NCBI RefSeq assembly: GCF_029873635.1
Contig: NC_080418.1
Span: 14,611,562 to 14,675,561 of the forward strand
Length of the DNA stretch: 64,000 nt
Source of the DNA: Malania oleifera
Lineage: Eukaryota > Streptophyta > Magnoliopsida > Santalales > Ximeniaceae
Reading direction: 5' to 3'
A program made the translations under genes and the position numbers. The notes under the pieces are model-generated. The model made no database searches. It was not told the origin of the DNA and worked only from the letters and a program-made list of their open reading frames with translations. Position 1 is the first letter of the stretch; every line of letters starts with the position of its first letter. Positions 1-12,300 of this stretch are shown piece by piece.

Positions 1-39
1 ATGGATTTTTTGGGAATTTATTTAAATATATATACATAT

Positions 40-72
<33 letters not shown>

Positions 73-1340
73 CACTAAACCAGTCCCTTACCAGTTCAGG
101 GACCCGACCGATTCAAGTGAGAACCGGTTCAAAATGGGTCAACCCCTTTTAAGGTCTTGGTCAAGACCACAAAACGCCACATGGTGGGCGGCGAATTGAT
201 GGTAGGAATGAATCCCAGCCGTCTAGGGGGAAGGATGATCGGAGGGTCGATGAAGGGTCATGCAGGGTTTTCGAATAAAAGGATAATGAGGCACCTATGT
301 GGGGTTCGCCATATGGAGGAACATGAGCGTTAGGACCAATGTCAAGGTTTGATCTTGGCTGTCCTTGGGATGGTGATCGAACGACCCTGCTGATGTTGAC
401 AGTCATGCGTCAGGGATCACTGCTTTTGATGGGAGGTTTCCGCGCGGCTTGATCTTGGCCTTTGCTACACTGGGAAGATCCGACAGTGGAGAGATTGGCC
501 ACTTGGATCAGTGCTGGTACTGAATCACGGGCATCCCACCGCGATGCAGATCGAACGGTCAGGAAGCGACCCCGTGTGACTCGTTGACCCGGCTTCAATC
601 TGACCGCAGAAGGGACTCCCGGATCGTACGGTCGTGAATATGGCTATGCAACCTGGCGATCAAACGGACTAAAATGCACCATGTGTCTGAATCCGATGGT
701 TTTGAAGGTAGATGTATTTAAACCTAGACTTTTTCTTTTTTTTGTTTTTCCACTTTTCATTCGAGATCCTTTCTCTAAAACGATCTTTCGAACACACACT
801 TCCTCTCCTTCTTGTTTGGAAAACTTCACGAGTTCATTCCCTCACTCCTTCTTTTTAGCCTTTCCCTTGGAATTCTTGAACAATTGAAAGCCCTAGAACT
901 CCCGAACTTCCATTCGAAACCCTTTCTCAAAACCTAATCCCCCTTCCTACCAATCTGCGAGCAGGAACAAAAGGTTCTTGTTTCTCCTTCGATCCACCCT
1001 CCTAACTTTCTCGATCACTGGATATTTCTTCACTAGATCACCCACTACTTCCTCATGACAGAAAAACCTGTTTTCTGTAAAAATGGTACTCAGCTTGTAC
1101 TCGGAGGTATTTGGAGGCACGAGTTGGGACTCAGAGGGTTTTTCTTTCAAAGCTGTCTAAAAGATAAGTCTTGTTTCTGGTTTTGATTCTTATTTTCTAC
1201 TATTTGTTATGAAATATGATGTGCATGTGTATGATTTGTGAATGTTGTCGGTTTGTGGATTGAGTAATTCTAGGGCTTTTGTTTGGTAGAGGCAAGGTCG
1301 AAGACGAGTGGGCTCGTCTCGAACCAGTGGGTGAATCAGG

Positions 1341-1362
1341 GGTTGACTCGCGCGAGTCAACC
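1341..1362. repeat. Perfect 22-bp palindrome with W-box cores
   Basis: The half-site GGTTGACTCGC is followed immediately by its exact reverse complement. Each arm contains TTGAC, the core bound by plant WRKY factors. That it is bound is an inference. Confidence 0.6.
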
Positions 1363-2113
1363 CAGTGAGTTTGTGTGTTGATTCGGGCAAACTTGGGTGG
1401 GTTCAGTGAGCTAAACCAAGTGAATGGGTAGGCACGTGTCTCAAGCACGTGTGGGCTCTCGGGGGTGCCTTATTTCGAGTGGACTTATTTGAAAAACCGA
1501 ATGTGAGCTCAGTTTTCAAAAATGGATGGGCTTCAAGTAGAACTTTCAAAACAGGGCCTGGGGGGGTATTTTTGAAAATGGGCTTGGGATGTTTTCGAAA
1601 GCAAGTTAAAGAGGCCGGCCCGGTTAGATTTTAAGCAGGGGTCTTGAATTTTGGAATGGGCCGGCCAGTTTTCAATTTTAAAACAAGGGCTGGGTTTAAG
1701 TGAACCGGGCTATTTTATTTTAAGGACACAAGCCCGGGTTCTTTTAACGGATTGGATTTTGATTATGAACTCGAACCTAGGCCCGGGTTTTATAAAACGG
1801 GCTCCCCCTTTTAGCAATTGATGGGCCTAGGGCTCAGATAGTTTGGTTTCGGGTCGCAGGATTCAAGGTTCGAACTGAGGAATTCTGGGGTTGGGTAGGG
1901 GTTTAAACAACCTACAAATTAAGAATACTGAGAGTTCAGGTATGAAAAGAGTACAGGGTCTCACCTGAGGTCTCTAAACTCCTCTGGTCTTCTTCTCTGG
2001 CAGGTAGGTCTAAGTTAGTCTGAGTGTGAACTATTTCTCTGCTACTTACCTTCTGCTCCTTGGGTTTGTTCTGCTTCTATTGGTGATCACTCCTCTAGAA
2101 TTCATCCCCTATT

Positions 2114-2135
2114 CTCTACACTATATAGTGTAGAG
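2114..2135. repeat. Perfect 22-bp palindrome centred on TATATA
   Basis: The arm CTCTACACTAT is followed by its exact reverse complement. It lies in a pyrimidine-rich stretch with no gene. Confidence 0.6.
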
Positions 2136-2381
2136 CTTTCCTTTACTCTCACCCTCAAATTCTGCAGAGTGTTACCGCGCCCTCCTTTTTCTTTTAAACT
2201 AGCAGAATTTCTCCCTTCTAATTCTTCTCTCAATTTGGCAGGGTTTTTCTAAGCGCCATGTTTCTCTCCTTTTTCCTCTATTTCCCCAGCATTTCTCCAT
2301 GCTCCCTATTTCTCTCTATTTCCCTAGCATTTCTCTATGCTCCCTATTTTCTTCCTTTTTTTTTTTCTACAATGCCGAGAA

Positions 2382-2401
2382 CCTCCCTATTTATAGGGAG
2401 G
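2382..2401. repeat. Hairpin with 8-bp arms
   Basis: CCTCCCTA and TAGGGAGG flank a TTTA loop. TTTATAG inside could act as a TATA-like element, but nothing else supports a promoter. Confidence 0.45.
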
Positions 2402-3620
2402 TGGGGTGATCTCCTTGGCGCCAAAATATTCCCATCCTAATAGAATTCTCTGAGCTGGGAAAGGGGAATATCTCCTAACCGATTTCATTCTTTTGCATAT
2501 GATTTCATTTTTTTCATTTTCTTTAATTTTTGGATATCAGCTGCTAACTAACTCTGCCGATTCTCCATTTTTTGCACGCAGGTGAACTTTGGGGAGCCCA
2601 GGTGGCAAGCAGAGACAGGAGAGCTTGGACTTTGGCCAAGTTGCAACTCGGGGATGGAGGGCAAAGCATCTGCTAACCCTTTTATTTTTGCAATTAATGT
2701 ATTTCCCAGTATTGTGATGAACCCCACATGGTTTTGTACCGAGACCACCATTACTTTTATTTTATTTCCATGTATTTTTTCTGTATTTTGTATTTTTATT
2801 TTCTACATGCATGTGTATGTACCATCCAGGTTTATTTGTAAAACCTCTTATATATGCCTTCGTATGTTACTTATGCACATGCTCCTTTTCTCTTTTGGGT
2901 AGTAAAATGTGACATCCTGTGCTTCTCAACTCGGAACAAAGTTCCTAATGACCAACCTCAGCCTATAAAGCTAATGATTAATAAAAATGAACTTTAAGTC
3001 TTGAAATTTGGAATACCTGCTCCATAAAACTTGGACATTAGAAACTCGATTTTCAACCAAAATAGCACTTAATTTTGAAACCTGCACCATGGTTAAAATA
3101 ATCGAGTTTTAAAATTAAAAAAGGACTCAATTTTCTGAAAACAAAGAATTTCATTTTATTTGGGACTTATCGGACCCTAATTGAAATTAAAAGGAACCTA
3201 CACTGGGACAAAAATTGGATTTAAAATTAGAAAAAAAAAAATCAATGACCCAATTGACATGGCTCTAAAGCTTAACCTTGATTAAAGATGAAAATTAAGA
3301 TTTATTTGAAGCATCGGGATGTGGAACCAAAAACGCCAGCAAGGACAAATTTTGCAATTCGAGGTCCTCAATTTAAGGAGATCGTTTTTTTTTTTCAACG
3401 AAAACCTAGTTTGGGAGGATTTAAAAGGAACATTTCCTAGAACACCGAGACTTGACTTGAAATGGCAAGACTATTTTGAGATTACTGAGATTTTCAAAAT
3501 GGGACTCTAATTTTGAAAATGACTTAAAATTGAAACAAACAAAATTCCAATTGGACTTAAAGTCAATCCTATTACATCTGATCTTTTCAGGATAGCCTGG
3601 TAAAAATTATGGTGTCTACA

Positions 3621-4716
3621 TCTAGAATTACAAAACCATAACACTCAAATATTACGGTTTATTCAGTTTAGATATTACAGATCAAACATATCAGATATTA
3701 CATATATTTTAACTCAGATTGTACAGTTTATTCTGATCATTTTAACTGGTTATTTTGGAATCATGATGAAATAGTAAGATATATATAAAGTCTAGTATTA
3801 TACAGTATCAGACTTTGATGAATCATATCAGTATCAGAGCACGGTACCGTAGCTATTTCAGTTCAGAGTGCAACCATACGTCTCAGATAGAGCATGAAAC
3901 AGCCGATTGTGCCACAGGTAGTGTAGAAGGCTCCCTCGCGTCCGGACCAGGTGGAGCGAGCCTTTCGTGCTACAGGCATGTTTATGCATACAATTAGACT
4001 AGCACTGGCAGGCCAACCAGTGTTTAGTCCCACCTACGGTCGCACAACCAATCATGTAGGGTAAATCATGACATACAGTTTTCCAGGAAAGTTTTCATTG
4101 TTATTTATATGTATACAGATTTACAGAATAACAACAGTTATATAATAATACTATAAATATGAATAAATAGAAAGTTTAGATATTACAGTTGTATTTTAAG
4201 CCACATAGGTGTGAGTTATACTGTATATTATTTTATATACTATCTCAGTTTCAGTTATTTATCAATATATTATTCATGTAAACTTAGTTGCCACACACTG
4301 GTAATAGCATAATTCGTCTTACTAAGAGTTGTCTCATCCCAGTAATTTAACATATTTTAGGTGATCCAATTAGACGAGCATATAAGGCTCGAAGGTAGAG
4401 GGGATAGTTATACTGGCCTGTTAGAAGGGTAAGTGGTTTTGGGGAGATGTATTTATTAGTAGTTTTTAGGGGATCTGGTGGAGGATTTTTGGGTAGATAT
4501 GTATGCATTAATGTTTGAGAAATTACTGAATTCTGGTATTGTAAATATGGGTGTATGACTTTATGTTTTCCACTGCATAGGAATGCTATATTGTGAACAG
4601 CAATTTCCTCGGTGCCCACCCAAGGCCTGAGATGTTATAATACATAATACAGGCGTATTAGAGTAATTTTAATATATATAGAAAAAAAAAATGGTTAGAG
4701 AATTTGGGTCGTTACA
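3621..4716 (+). mobile_element. Diverged 3' portion of a gypsy-like LTR
   Basis: The block order matches the Tekay-like LTRs in the right half of the window: ATCAGAGCACGGTACCG, an accession-like ACCAGGTGGAGCGAG segment, a GGCCAACCAGTG block, CGCACAACCAATCATGTAGGG, GCCACACACTGG, GTCTCATCCCAG, AAGGGTAAG, and a terminal GGGTCGTTACA. The first kilobase of such an LTR, including its promoter, is absent. The element is therefore truncated and old. I found no target duplication. Confidence 0.6.
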
Positions 4717-5555
4717 AAATCAGTTGACCCAATTCAAACCAACTGAACCAGTATGTTTTCATGAATCGTTAGTTTTTATTTATTTATTTATGTTATTTAT
4801 TTAAATTTTTAATTAATTTTTTATTCAAAAAATCATAAAAAATCAGGAAAAATATTTGAGTTATTTTGACCCAATTTTTTGTAAAAAAAAATAGAAAAAT
4901 AAAATACTAAAAAAATAAAGAAAAGTCTTTAAAATCCTAGAAAATTTTAGAAAAAGTGTTGAAAATTTTCAGGAAATTTCTAGTACATTTTGAAAAAATC
5001 TGGGAATGTTTTTAAAAATTCTTTTACTTATAATTTGATGATTTTACTTAATTTTTATGTGTATGCATTATAATAATATAACAAAGGGTAAAGAAGTATT
5101 TCATATCTCACCTATATCAGTTATGATGAGAGTTTATTTAATAAGATTCTCTCGTTTGGAAGTCTTATTAGACATTCCTAATCGCACTTTGATTTTTATT
5201 TTTATTTATTTGTTTGTTTATTTTTTATTTAATTGTTTATTTCAAAGTAGTTAATTAAAGACAATTAGATATAATTTAGGAATAATTCATGATTAATTAG
5301 GTATCGTTCGATGGTGTGCTAGTATCTCCCCCTCGTATAACTGAACTCTCAATCCTAATTCTGGTTAAAGCGGACTGAGATTACTGGTTCCTTGGCCTAT
5401 GATTAATATAGACACCAATCAATGAATAGTAACTAGGTGATCTAACCACACCTAAATAAATAACAAATTGATAGCAACTCCATCAAAATTTTAATATTAT
5501 TACTCCTCGCCATTACGACCTTTTCTGGGACGCACACGCACACACACACACACAC

Positions 5556-5598
<43 letters not shown>

Positions 5599-6649
5599 CT
5601 TTGAATTATGATTTAATTATGAGATAGGGATTTTAGTGTAGAAAACTCTAGATTGGAGGTTAAAAAGGAGTTTGAAATGATTAATCTCCATATACTTAAT
5701 TTTGGAAATTTTGAACAAACCTACAATCTTTAAAAATAATATATGAACATGATATAATAGATTTGGAGGTCTAATTGCACATAAGTAGGTGATTTGGATA
5801 ACCAGCATTGCTAACGTTATGTATTTGACCCACCAATACCTATAATTAACTGAATCACAAATATCCTTTTTCATTTCTCTTCATTGATAGAGTAAATTCA
5901 AAAGAGCCAAATCAAACCGCTTATTACCGAATTGAATAGAGGGTATTACTATAGTAATTCTGGGATCTAAAACTAAATTGGAATTGTTGTTTCACAATTA
6001 GTCTGGTTGACTAACTACTCAATTTGACCCAACTATCTTTTATATATATATATATCAATTTGATTTAGATAATTTTCAGTTCATGAACATTAAAAATCAA
6101 GTCAATACTTGAAAACATGGAGATGAACTAGAATTGACCAACAAAAAATGATTAATCAAACTTTCAATTCAATTTGAAGAATTATGAGTTTGATTTGAGC
6201 TTTTTCAAATATATATAAAATATGTAAGCAAAAAAAGACAGTATTGTTTAAGACATATTTATTCTACTCTCATCATCAACTAAATTTGATGCTAAAAGAA
6301 TGAAAGCAAAATAAATGCCCTAAAAATTGAATTCATTTATTAGCAAGATGCATAAACACTTTTTGCCTTTTCATTCTTTTAATTTTTTTAAAATTTTCTA
6401 TTTTTGGAATTTTCCTTTTTTTGGTTTTTTATTTTTATTTTTGAAGTTTTTTTTTTTAATTTTCCTATCTTTTACAATTTCTCTGAATTTTAAAATTTTA
6501 CATTTTTTGGGTTTTTTCTATAATTTTCCATTTTTACATTTCTCTATGGTTTTCTATTTTAATTTTTTATTTTATTTTTTATGTATCCATTGGAGGAAGA
6601 AAAGAAGAAGAAAAAAATGTTGGGGGGTTTAACTTGAAAAGGGGCTGGC
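4717..6649. other. AT-rich intergenic DNA
   Basis: No gene is seen. Long homopolymeric A and T stretches dominate; 6350-6570 is extremely T-rich, and its open frame encodes a Phe/Leu-rich peptide that is a composition artefact. Confidence 0.5.
5532..5595. repeat. Compound (CA)n(TA)n microsatellite
   Basis: A run of CA dinucleotides passes directly into about 18 TA dinucleotides. Confidence 0.9.
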
Positions 6650-6920
6650 AAGCCCTTTGGTTTTGCCATTCAAAACCTGATATTTCTTATTTAAGAACTT
6701 TTGGTTGTGTAATATACGTTCCTATTGCTCCTCCTCAAAGAACTAAAATGGATCCTCAATGTAAACTTGGTATTTATGTTGGTTTTGATTCTCCTTCTAT
6801 TATTAGGTATCTTGAACCTTTAACAGATGATTTGTTTAAAGCATGGGTTCAAAATTGTCATTTTGATGAAGTAGTATTCCCTACATTAAAGGAAGCAAAA
6901 TCAGTGTCAAAAGCACAACA
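6650..6920 (+). pseudogene. Ty1/copia pol remnant, part 1 (integrase C-terminal region)
   Basis: The translated frame has the typical copia stretch after the integrase core: a FGC motif, then VPIAPPQRTKM, LGIYVGFDSPSIIRYLEP and HFDE.VFP. It is cut at 6920 by the LINE. The 16 bp at 6905-6920 (TGTCAAAAGCACAACA) recur at 15693-15708, where the copia frame resumes. No start, LTR or gag is visible upstream, so this is a 5'-truncated relic. Confidence 0.85.
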
Positions 6921-6948
6921 TTTTTTTTTTTTTAAAGAATGGCGGCAC

Positions 6949-7002
6949 CTCCATTTATTTATTGATAAACCCTCACTTTTGGCGAAAGAATACTGTGGTT
7001 AC
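6949..7002 (-). other. LINE 3'UTR block shared with gypsy elements
   Basis: Read on the minus strand: GTAACCACAGTATTC, then a short spacer, AAAAGTGAGGGTTTAT, and AATAAATAAATGGAGG. The same block occurs in the LINE fragment at 27052-27110 and upstream of the PPT in gypsy elements A, B and E. Confidence 0.75.
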
Positions 7003-7197
7003 AAGATAATCAAAGGGAGAAACAAAAAACAAAACTTTACAGGCCTCCCAAATAACAACACAAACATCCGGCCAAAATAGGATTACAAGTCCAATCAAAT
7101 CAAAACAAAACAAGGACCTACAAAACAAATATCACGCAACAAAAAAAAACAAAAGATAAACAACATAAAGCATAGACCAAAACCAATAGGAAATCAG

Positions 7198-7677
7198 CTA
7201 AACATACCTCGTATAAGTCGTACCCATCTTCTCCAATTTATATAACCCATTGATAACTCTAGGGAGTTGACTACTATTTGTAAACAACCTATTCCTCCCC
7301 CTAGCACCTTGACGAGTCAAGGCATCTGCCACTATATTTCCTTCTCTATACCAATGCTTTATCGAAGAGTCTACTCTCTCCAATAAACCAATTAGCTGCT
7401 CCCAAAAATCTCATAAATACCACAAGAAGCACCTACTTGATCTTATCCAATTTACAACAATCTTTGAATCACATTCAATATCAATACTAGTATGGTCCAA
7501 ATGTTTGCAATTCTTTATTCCCTCCAATACAGCTCTCAATTCAGTTTCATTATTTGAACAAGAACCAAAATATTTTGAAAAACCAAACACAAAAGAACCT
7601 GTATAGTCTCTAAGGATGCCACCACCACCCGCCGGCCCTGGGTTCCCTAAACTGCTCTCATCCAAATTTAGTTTCAA
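7198..7677 (-). pseudogene. LINE RNase H domain
   Basis: Two minus-strand frames (7411-7677 and 7198-7383) carry a plant LINE RNase H signature. LNLDESSLGNPGPAGGGGILRD is the first beta-strand with the catalytic Asp (the usual DG.S is here DES). NETELRAVLEGI carries the Glu, IECDSK the second Asp, and HWYREGNIVADALTRQG the C-terminal helix. The two frames are separated by a frame break near 7384-7410. In this class of plant LINE the domain removes RNA from the RNA/DNA hybrid during reverse transcription. Confidence 0.8.
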
Positions 7678-7683
7678 CCTCCC

Positions 7684-8532
7684 TTACCCTGGTTTTCGCC
7701 ATCTCACACATTGCATAGTTTTACTTCTTTTATTCACAATTTGCACTTCTAGATTCTGCAATATCCGAAAATCAGCATCCTTTAACTGAGTCAATCTTGT
7801 CATGTTCCTACTCAAAACCCCCACCCAATACTTAATGAACAACCATACATCTGTACTATTCTCCAATTTTCCCTCCATTCTAGCCACACATCTCCTTCTC
7901 CACAGCCTCCAAACTACTAAACAAGGAATCAAACACATCAATGATCCCAATTGAGAAAATATGGAAGCCCTATTAAACCACATTTGGACTATTTCTTTCT
8001 AACTTTGTTGTCTAAGAAAAGGAACACCAACCTCCACCGAAACCTTCCTCCAAACCTCAGTAGCAAGGTCTCCCCTATTTAACACATGCTCCATATCTTC
8101 TGGCTACCTCATCTCACAACAATTACACGCTGAAGCCAACGAAACCCCCACCCTTCTCACCTTTTCGTCAACACTTAAGCACTCAAAAGCGGCCTTCCAC
8201 ATGCAGATAGCAATTTTCTTCGGTAACCATTTATTCCAAACCCACTTTGCCCATTCAAACTTTGGAGCTCTAACTCTGATAACATCCCATGCGAACTTTG
8301 TATTAAAGCAACCATCCTTTTTCGGGAGCCATAGCAGTATGTCTGAAGAGTTTCTAAGATTTCCCACCTTTTCCATCACTTCTTCCACTTTATTATACCC
8401 CAGAATCCTCTGCAAATTTTCCACATCCCACGCATTATTGATAACCAAATCTTTTAATTTGATATGTGAATGTGCACCATCTGGACACTCTGCAAACAAA
8501 TGTCCCAAATCTAGAAACTTATCATACCACAA
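7684..8532 (-). pseudogene. LINE zf-RVT-like region and linker
   Basis: The frame at 8104-8532 contains FAWDVIRVRAPKFEWAKWVW and LPKKIAICMWKAAFECLSVDEKVRRVGVSLASACNCCE. This matches the zinc-binding region after plant LINE reverse transcriptases, with the NCC cysteines. The frame at 7684-7983 continues toward the RNase H. A stop or frameshift separates them at about 7984-8103. Confidence 0.75.
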
Positions 8533-8556
8533 ATTTACATCTCCTTCTCTAACCTT

Positions 8557-9186
8557 CTACTTAGATTTACTTAACAGTTCAGGCATACCCTGCATAACTT
8601 TCCTCCAAAAGGAAGAATCTGATCCATGAGATCTGCAAAGAGCAATATGTCCTCCTTTCACATATTTAGCTCTAAAAAATCTAGCCCATAAATAATTTTG
8701 AGTTAATAAATGCCAACCAAACTTCATGAACAATGACCGTTGTATTTCCGAAATGTCCCTTACTCCTATGCCCCCTCCTCTACAGGAACACACAATTTCT
8801 TTCAAGCCCTCAATTTCATTTTTTCTTTTCCATCCTTAAAACCCCAGAAAAAAGAAGCAAACATACCTTGTATCTTTTTTAGCACCAGTTTTGGGACATT
8901 TAGAACAGCTAACAGATGCAATGACATACTCGACAACACATGTCTCAACAAAACTAGACGACCTCCTTGAGACAACAGTCTACTTTTCCAGCCCTTAACT
9001 CTCTTACTTATTTTTTGAATTAAAGGGTCAAAATGATAACCCTTCAATTTACCATCAACTATCGGCACACCCAAATACGTAAAAGGAAATTTACCTCACT
9101 AAAACTAGTTTCTTGAAGAAGTTCTCCCTTCCTCAGAACACCCAACTTCTTTGAGAAAAAAATGGCTAATTTATCTTTATTCACCC
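8557..9186 (-). pseudogene. LINE reverse transcriptase, C-terminal part
   Basis: Frames 8802-9074 and 8557-8805 encode LGVPI (Y/F.YLGVP is diagnostic of plant LINE RT), KGWKSRLLSQGGRLVLLRHVLSSMSLHLL and the start of the following region. The frames are joined by a frameshift. Toward the LINE 5' side the frame runs without a stop to the solo LTR at 9187, as VNKDKLAIFFSKKLGV. Confidence 0.8.
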
Positions 9187-11227
9187 TGAAATTAGGATAG
9201 CTTCCCAAGAGGGGGGTGAATTGGGAATTTAAAAACTTTCTTTTTAATCCCTTTTAAAAATACTTAACTTCTTTTATTATTTATCTAATTCTTTTACTTG
9301 TTTGTTTAATTTTTCAAACACACAATAACTTGGTTTCTTTTATACATTCAACAACACAAGCACTTAAACAACTAAATCACCAATCAACCTTTCAATTAAT
9401 CACACTATCCAAACTAACCAAACACAATTTGAAGGCAAACAACCAAACCAAAATTAAGATATACAGTAGTAAGAAATTAGGATGGTTGTTTGTTTATGTA
9501 TGCCTTATAAATATGAATCAAGCCTCGTAGTTGAATGATATGCTTGTTAAAATAAATTTGCTTCTTTCATATGATTTACAACCACACATTCACACTCTTC
9601 CCAAAATTCAGAATTCAAATAAACTCTTAGTTAATTTTCTTTAGGTGTTTTAACCAAGTAACGTACTCCCGTATGGTTTCCGCAAAGTATGGTTTAACCA
9701 ACATACTCCCTTTCGGTTTCCGCAACCCAAATCAAAATTAAACTTTAAGTTTATTTGATTTCCAAATAAACGTAGTGTATATGATTTCAAATTTAAACCA
9801 TCCACGCTATATAAATATGCTGAAAATAAAGAGTAAGGGAAAGAGAGAGTGAGACACAGGATTTTACGAGGTTCGGCTTCAACACAGCCTACGTCCTCGC
9901 CTTTGGCAAAACCACCAAAGGATTCACTAAACCTGTTCCTTTACCGGGTGGAACAATACCTTTATACACTCTTTCAGAAGGCTAGAGCAGCACCTCTCTA
10001 AGCGATAATCCCTCGCCTAGCCAACGATCCAGCAAACCTGGAATCGTCACAATCTACAAGAATATAATATAAATTCAATGGTTCGTTTAAAAGAGAAATG
10101 GAATTGCAACCCGGAACCGAACTTTGATATTTTCAATCTACCAAAAATGTAGAATTCCTCTCCAGCAAAAGATGTGAGCAAAGAAGAACTTCAGAAGAAT
10201 TTCAGCACAAGATGAATTTCAAATTTTGTCTGATTTCTCTCTTTTCTTGTGTTTTCAAGTATTGTATTTTTTCATTACCCAAAGAGTTATTTATAGGCAA
10301 TTTAAAAGATCAACTTCCACATCAAATTAGGTAAACTTTGAAAAAACATTTAATTTTGAATTTCAAAATTTTGAAAGATCAACATTCACATCAAATTAGG
10401 TAAACTTTGAAAAAACATTAAAATTGTTGACTAAATTTTGAAATTCAAAATTTTGAAAGATGTTGTCCATATCAAATTAGGTAAACTTTGAAAAAACATT
10501 AAATTGTTGATTAAATTTTGAAATTCCAAATTTTGAAAGATGTTGTCCATATCAAATTAGGTAAACTTTGAAAAAACATTAAATTGTTGATTAAATTTTG
10601 AAATTCAAAATTTTAACAAGAAGCTTCCCTTTGAGATCTAAAATTTGCTCCACGTGGCAGTCATCTGCCATGACATGGCAATCATCTATCATAATTAAAA
10701 TTTAAACCCAGAATACTTTAATTAAACCCTTTAACTTGCCAGTCATCTGTCCATTGATAGACAGTCATCTGTCAGGTGCACTGCTTATCAGAAACTCACT
10801 TTTTATTTTGAACACTTTCCTTCCGTTAAGACCTTTGTTACTTTAATTTCAAAAACATGTTTTAAGCTCTTTAAAACAAAGTGTTTCTTAGTTTCTTTTG
10901 ATTTTATAAGAGCTTCACATATCTAAATGACATTTGGTTTTGAAGTACTTACAACAGTTCTTCTAATTATGGTCTTCTTAAATCCTTCAGCCTCCTTCAA
11001 CCTTTTGAGGTTTACTTTTGACTTTGGGTTTGCTTGCCCTTAAACTTCTTCATTTGTTATTCATTGCCTTCAATATTCTGAGGTGCTTTCACTAGATTAA
11101 CATTGAGCTTCAACTTATCAACCTTGAGAGTTCTTTTACCTAAAACACATCACTTAACATCATATGTTAAAGCATCCTTCATTTTGTTATCATCAAAATA
11201 GGATTGAAAACTCTAGTTAAGTCAACA
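9187..11227. mobile_element. Solo LTR, 2041 bp, inserted in the LINE
   Basis: The ends are TG (9187) and CA (11227), flanked by the 5-bp direct repeat CACCC (9182-9186 and 11228-11232). Removing the element and one repeat rejoins the LINE reverse transcriptase frame exactly (minus strand, ...WIGQR then VNKDKL...). No PBS, PPT or coding region is visible, so this is most simply a solo LTR. Its left end carries CAAGAGGGGGGTGAATTGGG and it has an internal TTTACGAGGTTCGGC block; I have seen similar strings in other plant LTRs but cannot name the family. Orientation is undetermined. Confidence 0.8.
10290..10620. repeat. Tandem repeat of about 70-80 bp, four copies
   Basis: The phrase ATCAAATTAGGTAAACTTTG followed by a run of A recurs at about 10321, 10390, 10471 and 10551. 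The intervening sequence (AAATTTTGAAATTCAAAATTTTG) is also conserved. The array lies inside the solo LTR. Confidence 0.75.
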
Positions 11228-11232
11228 CACCC

Positions 11233-12300
11233 TTTGGCCAATCCAGTTTTCATACTCCTTAATCACATCCATTATCTCTCTAGCAGATTTTTTTCTAGCA
11301 TTAGCAAATATAACAACATCATCCGCATACATTAAATGTGATATAATAGGTGCACCACACGGATGTGCAAACGGTAAAATCCACTTCTGAGACAATCTTT
11401 TTTAAACTAATTTAGAAAAAACTTCTTCCATGATGATGAAAATATACAACGACAACGGATCCCCTTGGCTCAAGCCCCTTTTTGAATTGAAGAAACCTTT
11501 ATACGTGTCATGCATCATGACAAAAACCAAGGAGTAGAAATACAATTCTGAATCAACTTACAAAACTAGTCTGGAAAACCAAGAGTATGGAAAATCTGAT
11601 CTACCACCTGCCACTCCACTCAATCATTCGCTTTGCTCATATCAAGCTTTAGCATTATATTACCTCCTTACACCCGCCTATGTAATAATTTTGTCATCTC
11701 TTGAGCAAGCGTTATATTTTCAAAAAAATACTCCTCCGTTTCACAAAAGCACCTTGTTCTAAAGATATTAAATCACTCATCACCAACGAAAGCTTACCAA
11801 TAAGGATTTTGGAGAAAATTTTATAGATTACATTACAAAGGCTTATCAGGCGAAATTTATCAAACAATTAAGGATCCTTTACTTTAGGAATAAGCACTAT
11901 GTAAGAGGAACAAAAATACCGAGGCAACATATCACCTCTGAATAATTCTCTTACCGCATCCATCACATCATTTTTAATAATCCTCCAACAGGTAATATAG
12001 AAAAAAGACCCAAACCCATCCGGTCCCGAGCTACTATTCACGAAAATAGAAGAAATAGCTTCATAAACCTCCTCCTCAGTCGGTCCTCCCCTCAATCGAC
12101 CTATAGACTCCACAGAAACCACCGAATGGATAAGACCGTCTAGATTTGACCTTTGCACTGAACTATTTTGCCTCAAAATTTGCTCAAAATAATTTACAGT
12201 CTCATCATGAACCATCTGCATATTTTCCAACACCGAACCATCAGTAAGCACCATTGAATTTACACAAGAGTTACGTTTTTTTTGCGTAATCACAGCATGA
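11233..12300 (-). pseudogene. LINE reverse transcriptase palm, with YADD
   Basis: On the minus strand the catalytic box YADD is intact at 11318-11329 (HLMYADDVVIFANA). Upstream, at 11868-12293, lie the fingers with SSGPDGF, FRGDMLPR and YIVLIPK. Stops break the frame between 11400 and 11860. Confidence 0.85.

Larger units (their letters stand above)
1..3620. other. Non-coding, repeat-like region
   Basis: I see no convincing gene; the open frames are short and resemble nothing I recognise. The stretch has a TA/TACA microsatellite (about 31-74), a pyrimidine-rich zone (about 2100-2380) with a roughly 36-bp imperfect tandem duplication (2283-2352), and several perfect palindromes listed separately. 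It ends in TGGTGTCTACA at about 3610-3620, which resembles an LTR terminus. It may be part of a long LTR or a non-autonomous element starting left of the window, but no PBS, PPT or target duplication supports this. Confidence 0.4.

Noticed and set aside
6327..6632. 101-residue Phe/Leu-rich open frame resembling a membrane protein
   Set aside because: It is a translation of a T-rich low-complexity stretch with no start context or family resemblance.
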